Positions 6,927 through 10,367 of a stretch of DNA of 10,367 nucleotides are shown piece by piece. Numbering within the stretch: the stretch's first letter is position 1; each line of letters begins with the position of its first letter. The DNA comes from Pelagophyceae sp. CCMP2097. Taxonomy: Eukaryota > Sar > Pelagophyceae. The DNA is taken from the NCBI GenBank assembly GCA_026770575.1, contig MU657239.1, forward strand, positions 126,401 to 136,767. The letters are read 5' to 3'. The position numbers were made by a program, and so were the translations under genes. A model generated the notes under the pieces. The model did no database searches. It was not told where the DNA came from and saw only the letters and a program-made list of their open reading frames with translations.

Positions 6927-8053
6927 ATGGCCGCGTCGACGGACGTTGACGCGTTCCGCGCCTTGGCTGACGGTTCGGACGGTTCGGACTGTTCGGACTT
7001 CAGCTTCCTCGATGACGACGCTGCGGCGCTCCGCGCTAAGCTGCCCAAGAAGACCGTCAAGACGGACGAGCAGAAGCGGGCCGCCAAGCAACCCACCGAC
7101 AAGGCGCGCAAGGACAAGTTGCGGCAAGAGCTCCAGGGCCTTCACGTGGGTGGGCGTGGGCCGCGCTTGATCTCATACCTGGAGAGCGCGGACTTCACCT
7201 TGGACGGCGAGCTCAAGATCGGCCGGCTCTTCAGCAGCCGCCAAGAGGCGTCTCTCGTCATGATGAAGGCGTGCGAGCGTCTGCCGGGCGGCGGCTCGTG
7301 CGTCGCGAGCGGCGCCGTGCACCCGCTCAGCCAGGTAAGTCCTTTGTCGTGCGCGCCGCGATTTGTTGTATGGTCGTACATCTGCCGAACCCTACATTGT
7401 AGGTCAAACCCGTGACGGGCATCGCGCAGCTCACCGGCGTCTGCGCCTCGCCCACGTGCGGCTTCGTGTTCGACGTCAAGCGGCAAAACGTGGCCGTGGA
7501 CGGCGGCTCGGGCAAGTGGAAGCTCGTGAAGGCGGTCCCGCACGACCACGCATGCGGCAGATTACGCACGACCTCGATCGCCGCCGACGCCAACGCGCCC
7601 GCGGAGAGTGCAAAGAGCCGGAAGGACAACGCGCGGTGCGCGTACGGCGCGGGCGTCTTGGCGCGCGTCGTCGTCGCGGCGAACTCCAGCTCCAAGACGT
7701 CGTTCAAGCCCGAGTCGGTGAAGCTCTTGATCGCGCCCTACACGCGCCTGGTGCCGACGAAGGACCTCGTCAACCGCGTCTCCATCCAGGCCACGGAGAT
7801 GATGCAGGGCACGGCCGAGTACAACCACAAGCTGCTCCCCGTTTACATCGAGGCGCTCAAGGGCCTGGGCTACGAGGCCGGCATCGTCGAGCTGACCGCC
7901 GCCGAGATGGACGCCATCGTCCTCGCGCGCGCGAAGCACGACCACGCTCAGGCGCAAAAGGTGGTCGCCAAGGCAGACCGGTCCGCGTTCGACACCTCGA
8001 AAGGCGTCTTAGAGAAGGCCGCGCCGGGCGCGTTGTACTACGGCGGCTTTTGA
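6927..8053 (+). CDS. Mutator-transposase-type zinc-finger protein, two exons, N-terminal part
   Basis: Joining 6927-7334 and 7403-8053 gives 352 residues before a TGA. Residues 1-80 are acidic then Lys-rich, with a Ser/Asp repeat (DGSDGSDCSDFS). Residues 93-128 (DFTLDGELKIGRLFSSRQEASLVMMKACERL) resemble the strand-helix that opens the DNA-binding domain of Mutator-like transposases and FAR1 proteins. It is followed by a zinc finger, C150-x4-C155-x27-H183-x-H185. After this comes a helical-looking stretch (215-330) but no recognisable DDE catalytic domain, which would normally add about 250 residues. So it is probably a DNA-binding derivative or an internally deleted transposase. Reading stops at GGCGGCTTTTGA, after which the adjacent frame continues with equally strong coding bias. 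I chose the ATG at 6927 because it is the first after element B. Alternatives are a host gene of the FAR1/WRKY-GCM1 zinc-finger group. Confidence 0.65.
7335..7402 (+). other. Spliceosomal intron, 68 bp, phase 0
   Basis: The donor CAG|GTAAGT matches the consensus perfectly and the acceptor is ACATTGTAG|GTC. Splicing joins codon Gln136 to Val137 and lets the zinc-finger exon continue the upstream frame. Unspliced, the frame ends at 7415 within unrelated sequence. Confidence 0.85.
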
Positions 8054-8531
8054 GTTGCCGAACTCCGACTTCGACGAGGCGGACTTGCCGGAGAACTCTT
8101 TGCGGATGCCGCTGGTAAATCCCGCGCCGCGCGGCCGCCCGCGGTCGAAGCGCGGCCGGCAGCGGAGCGACTTCGTCAAGGCTTATGTCCGCAAGTGCAA
8201 GTTAAAGCGGCGCCCGGCCAAGGCGCCGACCATCGAGGACGTGGAGTCGGACGACGACGGCGAGGAGAAGGACGGCGGCGAGGAGAAGGGCGCCGGCGAC
8301 GAGGACGTGGAGTCTGACGACGGCGGCGAGGAGAAGGACGGCGGCGAGGAGAAGGGCGCCGGCGACGAGGACGAAGATGACATGGACTCAAGCGCGTCGG
8401 AGGAAGAGGAAAAGGAGGAGGAAAAGGAGGAGGAGCCGCCGCGCTCGCCGCGCCTCCGCAACACCCAGGCGCGCCGCGCCAACACCGCGTCGGCGGGCTT
8501 TGCGCTGCTCCCCGGGTCTGGCGCGGCGTAG
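8054..8531 (+). pseudogene. C-terminal continuation of the zinc-finger protein, out of frame
   Basis: Directly after the TGA at 8051-8053 the next frame carries G/C-ending codons from 8055 (LPNSDFDEADLPENS) to TAG-less end TAG/TAA equivalent at 8529-8531. If one T of the four-T run 8048-8051 were absent, Phe would be followed by Glu-Leu-Pro and the two parts would read as one protein of about 510 residues. The tail contains RGRPRSKRGR, typical of the basic AT-hook-like end of Mutator-like transposases, then an acidic domain with a 22-residue tandem repeat and an E/K-rich stretch, ending in PPRSPRLRN. The first in-frame ATG is at 8106, so it could also be read separately. The break may be a real disabling mutation, a sequencing error, or less likely frameshifting or an unrecognised intron. 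Confidence 0.55.
8235..8366 (+). repeat. 66-bp in-frame tandem duplication in the acidic tail
   Basis: Positions 8235-8300 and 8301-8366 differ at only two bases. They encode two copies of a 22-residue unit beginning EDVESDD and ending KGAGD. The near identity indicates a recent duplication, and the multiple-of-three length keeps the frame. Confidence 0.9.
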
Positions 8532-8880
8532 GCACGTCGTTGGGTCCACCCACCCCGGCGCCTCGTGTCGCCGGCGCCCGTCCGTCCGTGCAGCGGCGCT
8601 ACGGCCTTCGTGCTCCTCCCCACCCCGTCGCAGTCTTTCCGGGACTCGACGGCGACCGTCCGCCTCGCGCGACGGCCTTCGTGCTCTCCTCGCGCCGCCG
8701 GAAGGCGTATCATAAGAGAGCCCATCATAAAAACAATTTGAAGGGGAAAAGGGTCTCTATAGCGCCGTTGCGGGCCATTAGCGCGACGGACCGCCACGGA
8801 CTCCCACCTCTTGACGAAGTTGCGCCGGCGTCATGCTCCCCCAGGCGGGCGCCGCCGATCACCTATTATCCCGTCTGAGT
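8532..8880. other. 3' flank of the zinc-finger gene, no gene seen
   Basis: GC-rich to 8700, then mixed. A short direct repeat ACGGCCTTCGTGCTC occurs at about 8600 and 8674. The minus-strand frame across 8183-8797 is the mirror of the acidic tail (Ser/Pro runs) and continues only by chance. AT-rich ATCATAAAAACAATTTG (8724-8740) could contribute to 3'-end formation; this is speculative. Confidence 0.4.
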
Positions 8881-8907
8881 GTCGCCATTGAGAATAATGA
8901 TTATGGC

Positions 8908-8948
8908 CGGTGACGCCGCCAGCCTTTTAATGGCTGGCGGCGTCACCG
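8908..8948. repeat. 17-bp perfect hairpin made of CGGTGACGCC repeats
   Basis: CGGTGACGCCGCCAGCC (8908-8924) pairs exactly with 8932-8948 around the 7-base loop TTTTAAT. The outer part of each arm is the CGGTGACGCC motif of the left tandem array, here meeting its own inverse. It marks the point where the repeats switch orientation. Confidence 0.85.
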
Positions 8949-9175
8949 ATTTCATATACGCACCTCACCGTGGCGTCGTTACGCTTTTTGACAGGCCAGG
9001 TCCCACCGATTTTAATAAAGAAAACGGGGCGGTGCCACCTATTGGGTTTATGCCAATGTACGTGACGGTGACACCAACGACGATATAAACGCAATCGGCG
9101 GCACCGATTACCATTAAAGGCTGGGACCGTGACACCGCTTTCATTTAGGACGACGGAGGTGTCACCGATGGCCTT
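8945..9175 (-). repeat. Degenerate CGGTGAC-type repeats, inverted orientation
   Basis: Variants of GG(C/T)GTCACCGAT and related CACCGATT cores recur at about 8940, 8995, 9050, 9105, 9130 and 9160, mainly on the minus strand relative to the left array. Spacing is irregular. They form the inner part of the right end of element A. An open frame at 8879-9088 crosses them but lacks a convincing start or composition, so no gene is called. Confidence 0.6.
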
Positions 9176-9224
9176 CGGGCCCTAAAAATAAATTTAGTGA
9201 GGATTTGTTCAAATCCAGATCAGG

Positions 9225-9290
9225 TTCGAAATGCCGCCGGTGGGATTCGAACCGGCTCACCTAGATTTCGATGGGACGTGACTGCAATCG
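9225..9290 (-). repeat. tRNA-like 3' fragment (T-arm/B-box)
   Basis: GGATTCGAACC at 9243-9253 is the B-box core GGTTCGAATCC on the minus strand. On that strand the sequence runs GGTGAGCC, B-box, then CACCGGCGGCA, reminiscent of the 3' end of a tRNA, but the T-stem pairs poorly and no convincing 5' half is visible. It occurs only in the right end of element A, so it was probably acquired or left by an insertion. Confidence 0.45.
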
Positions 9291-9530
9291 CCAAAATAAA
9301 GATGATAAAATGCCGTCGCCTCCGGGCTGAACTCAAAGTGCAAATACGATTTCTGAACTCTTCTGAACTATCGCCTGAACTCTGAGTTCTGAACTAAGTC
9401 TTCTTCAAAAAAAGTAAACCTGTCTAATAATTAAAAATTATTTAACTAATCGCTGAACCTTCAAGTCCTCCTTATCTTAATTTTTTAATTTTTAATTTCT
9501 TATTGAGCTATTTCTTTTTTGTTTTTTTTG

Positions 9531-9560
9531 CGAACGACAAGATTCGAACCTGTGACCAAA
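9531..9560 (-). repeat. tRNA-like T-arm in the left arm of element C
   Basis: On the minus strand GGTCACAGGTTCGAATCTTGTCGTTCGC gives a 5-bp T-stem (ACAGG with CTTGT, one G-T pair) around TTCGAAT, and the next seven bases are placed like an acceptor strand, followed by an A-run. Upstream sequence does not fold into a standard cloverleaf. This is probably a tRNA-derived SINE relic. Confidence 0.5.
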
Positions 9561-9706
9561 AACTTCTTCTATGATGATTCCAATGAGGCTCTCCTGCTCG
9601 ACCTCCACTCCCAATTTTAGCAATCGCATCAACCACCAATCGCTGAATCGGCCGAGTTGCTGCCCTTTCCTTCCCAAAGGTGGAACCTCGCGGATTTACC
9701 CGTGGA

Positions 9707-9738
9707 CAGACAGACAGAAGGACAGACAGAAGGACGGA
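9707..9738. repeat. GACA-type microsatellite, mirrored at 9967-9998
   Basis: Repeats of GACA and GAAGGACA occur in the left arm. The complementary TCTGTCCG repeats occur at the mirrored position of the right arm, with slightly different unit order. The order difference shows the two arms have drifted separately. Confidence 0.85.
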
Positions 9739-9766
9739 CAAAATTGCCCCTGGTAATCCTTCAATC

Positions 9767-9831
9767 AAAGGACCCGAAGGGCCCTTGCCGTAAACTGACG
9801 CTGATTAAACGGCAAGGACCCTTCGGGTCCT
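9767..9831. repeat. Inner hairpin of the left arm of element C
   Basis: AGGACCCGAAGGGCCCTTGCCGT pairs with ACGGCAAGGACCCTTCGGGTCCT around about 17 bases. The right arm has the equivalent hairpin at about 9875-9940. Each arm can therefore fold alone, or the two arms can pair with each other, giving alternative cruciform or RNA structures. Confidence 0.75.
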
Positions 9832-10146
9832 CAAAAAGCTTTTTAGCCGCTTTTTTGAGGATAGCCGCTTTTTGAGGACCCGAAGGTTCCTTGCCGTTTA
9901 ATCAACGTCAGTTTACGGCAAGGGTCCTTCGGGTCCTTTGATTGAAGGATTACCAGGGGCAATTTTGTCTGTCCGTCTGTCCGTCCTTCTGTCTGTCCCC
10001 GGGTAAATCCGCGAGGTTCCACCTTTGGGAAGGAAAGGGCAGCAACTCGGCCGATTCAGCGACTGGTGGTTGATGCGATTGCTAAAATTGGGAGTGGAGG
10101 TCTAGCAGGAGCCTCATTGGATGGAATCATCATATAAGAAGTTTTT

Positions 10147-10172
10147 GGTCACAGGTTCGAATCTGGTCGGCC
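10147..10172 (+). repeat. tRNA-like T-arm in the right arm of element C
   Basis: GGTCACAGGTTCGAATCT on the plus strand mirrors the left-arm copy. Here the 3' stem reads CTGGT, so it has lost stem pairing that the left copy keeps. The following seven bases (CGGCCGC) also differ from the left copy. Confidence 0.5.
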
Positions 10173-10267
10173 GCAAAAAAAATTAGTTCAGTAAGAAATA
10201 AAAAATTAAAAAATTAAGATAAGGAGGATTTGAAGGTTCACCGATTAGTTAAATAATTTTAATTATT

Positions 10268-10367
10268 AGGGAGGTTCACTTTTTCTAACCAGTTTCTAAC
10301 TCGACCAGTTTCTAACTAGAAACTGGTTAGAAAAAGTGAACCTCGGGGTTCAGGCGATAGTTAGAAA
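10268..10367 (+). mobile_element. Start of another A-type element end, cut by the window edge
   Basis: AGGGAGGTTCACTTTTTC follows the pattern of element A's left end at 5686. Then comes a 27-bp perfect inverted repeat (10272-10298 with 10317-10343, 18-base loop) built on CTAACCAGTTTCTA in place of the GTTCTGAAC motif of A. The final bases, GTTCAGGCGATAGTTAGAAA, match the reverse complement of element A's right end (about 9363-9382). It therefore reads as a related terminus in the same orientation as A's left end. Confidence 0.6.

Larger units (their letters stand above)
5686..9425. mobile_element. Element A: DNA transposon-like unit with long inverted ends
   Basis: The left end reads TAGACAGGTTCACTTTTTTG; the right end is its inverted relative AAAAAAAGTAAACCTGTCTA. 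Both ends hold subterminal palindromic GTTC(A/T)GAAC-type repeats (5711-5818 and about 9350-9395) and a CAAATACG element. Further in, a 16-bp block GTCGTCCTAAATGAAA (5878-5893) recurs inverted at 9139-9154 within a longer similar stretch. Beyond these, CGGTGAC repeats run forward on the left and reversed on the right. Long inverted ends of this kind fit Mutator-like elements, as does the zinc-finger gene inside (6927-8531). I found no clear target-site duplication. The right flank is obscured by element C, which abuts it. Confidence 0.65.
9425..10268. mobile_element. Element C: near-complete palindromic foldback element
   Basis: The left arm (about 9425-9839) and right arm (about 9867-10268) are reverse complements across nearly their whole length, leaving a loop of about 27 bases (9840-9866). 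The innermost 87 bases of each arm differ at only about three positions; outer parts show more substitutions and small indels. Each arm contains its own hairpin of GGACCCGAAGG..CCTTCGGGTCC type, a GACA/TGTC microsatellite, and a tRNA T-arm-like sequence pointing outward. Ends are AT-rich (TAATAATTAAAA). It directly abuts element A's right end and the A-like end at 10268. No protein is encoded convincingly. Confidence 0.8.

Noticed and set aside
7363..8118. 251-residue open frame overlapping the zinc-finger exon
   Set aside because: Arg/Gly/Ala-rich shadow of the exon at 7403-8053, which has the zinc-finger motif and G/C-ending codons.
8183..8797. 204-residue minus-strand frame rich in Ser and Pro
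   Set aside because: It is the antisense of the repeated acidic tail; the Ser/Pro runs mirror the Glu/Asp/Gly codons.
8879..9088. 69-residue open frame after the zinc-finger gene
   Set aside because: It lacks an ATG at its start, crosses the hairpin and inverted repeats of element A, and has no gene-like context.
9225..9290. Functional tRNA gene on the minus strand
   Set aside because: B-box present but the T-stem mispairs and no D-arm or matching 5' acceptor strand is visible.

Overview
The window looks like nuclear DNA of a eukaryote, most likely a GC-rich microalga or other protist. Three features point there: two intron-like GT-AG interruptions (124 bp and 68 bp, the second with a textbook CAG|GTAAGT donor), a Kozak-like start (ACCATGG), and coding segments whose third codon positions are almost always G or C. 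AT-rich repeats and tRNA-derived fragments are interleaved with the genes. A stramenopile or haptophyte would fit, but that is inference; no marker gene is present to place it.

Layout. Positions 1-1500 hold a repeat cluster: a tandem array of perfect tRNA T-arm modules, two copies of a SINE-like body about 508 bp apart, and 2.3 copies of a 117-119 bp GC-rich tandem repeat. Positions 1500-2340 have no confident gene, though the minus strand shows a coding-like signal that changes frame. A two-exon gene at 2345-3329 (+) encodes a 286-residue, six-segment membrane protein with a duplicated G-S-(x)-D-D signature, resembling CadD/LysE-type transporters. Positions 3330-4387 are non-coding, with a small inverted-repeat element. 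A 275-residue alanine/proline-rich orphan protein is encoded on the minus strand at 4388-5215.

From 5686 to the end the window is a nest of mobile elements. Element A (about 5686-9425, 3.7 kb) has inverted ends starting TAGACAGGTT, subterminal GTTC(A/T)GAAC repeats, and oppositely oriented arrays of a CGGTGAC repeat. It carries a split gene (6927-8531) with a Mutator-transposase-like zinc finger (C-x4-C-x27-H-x-H) and an RGRPR-type tail, but no recognisable catalytic DDE domain, and a one-base frame break at 8048-8051. Element B (6171-6891), with separate inverted ends, sits inside A just before the gene. Element C (about 9425-10268) is an almost complete 0.84-kb palindrome that abuts A's right end and has a tRNA-like T-arm in each arm. 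From 10268 to the window end another copy of the A-type end begins.

The genes show no operon-like link. The clearest connecting theme is that an 11-bp end motif (GTTCACTTTTT) and tRNA T-arm fragments recur in structurally different elements, suggesting a related family of non-autonomous or decayed transposons.
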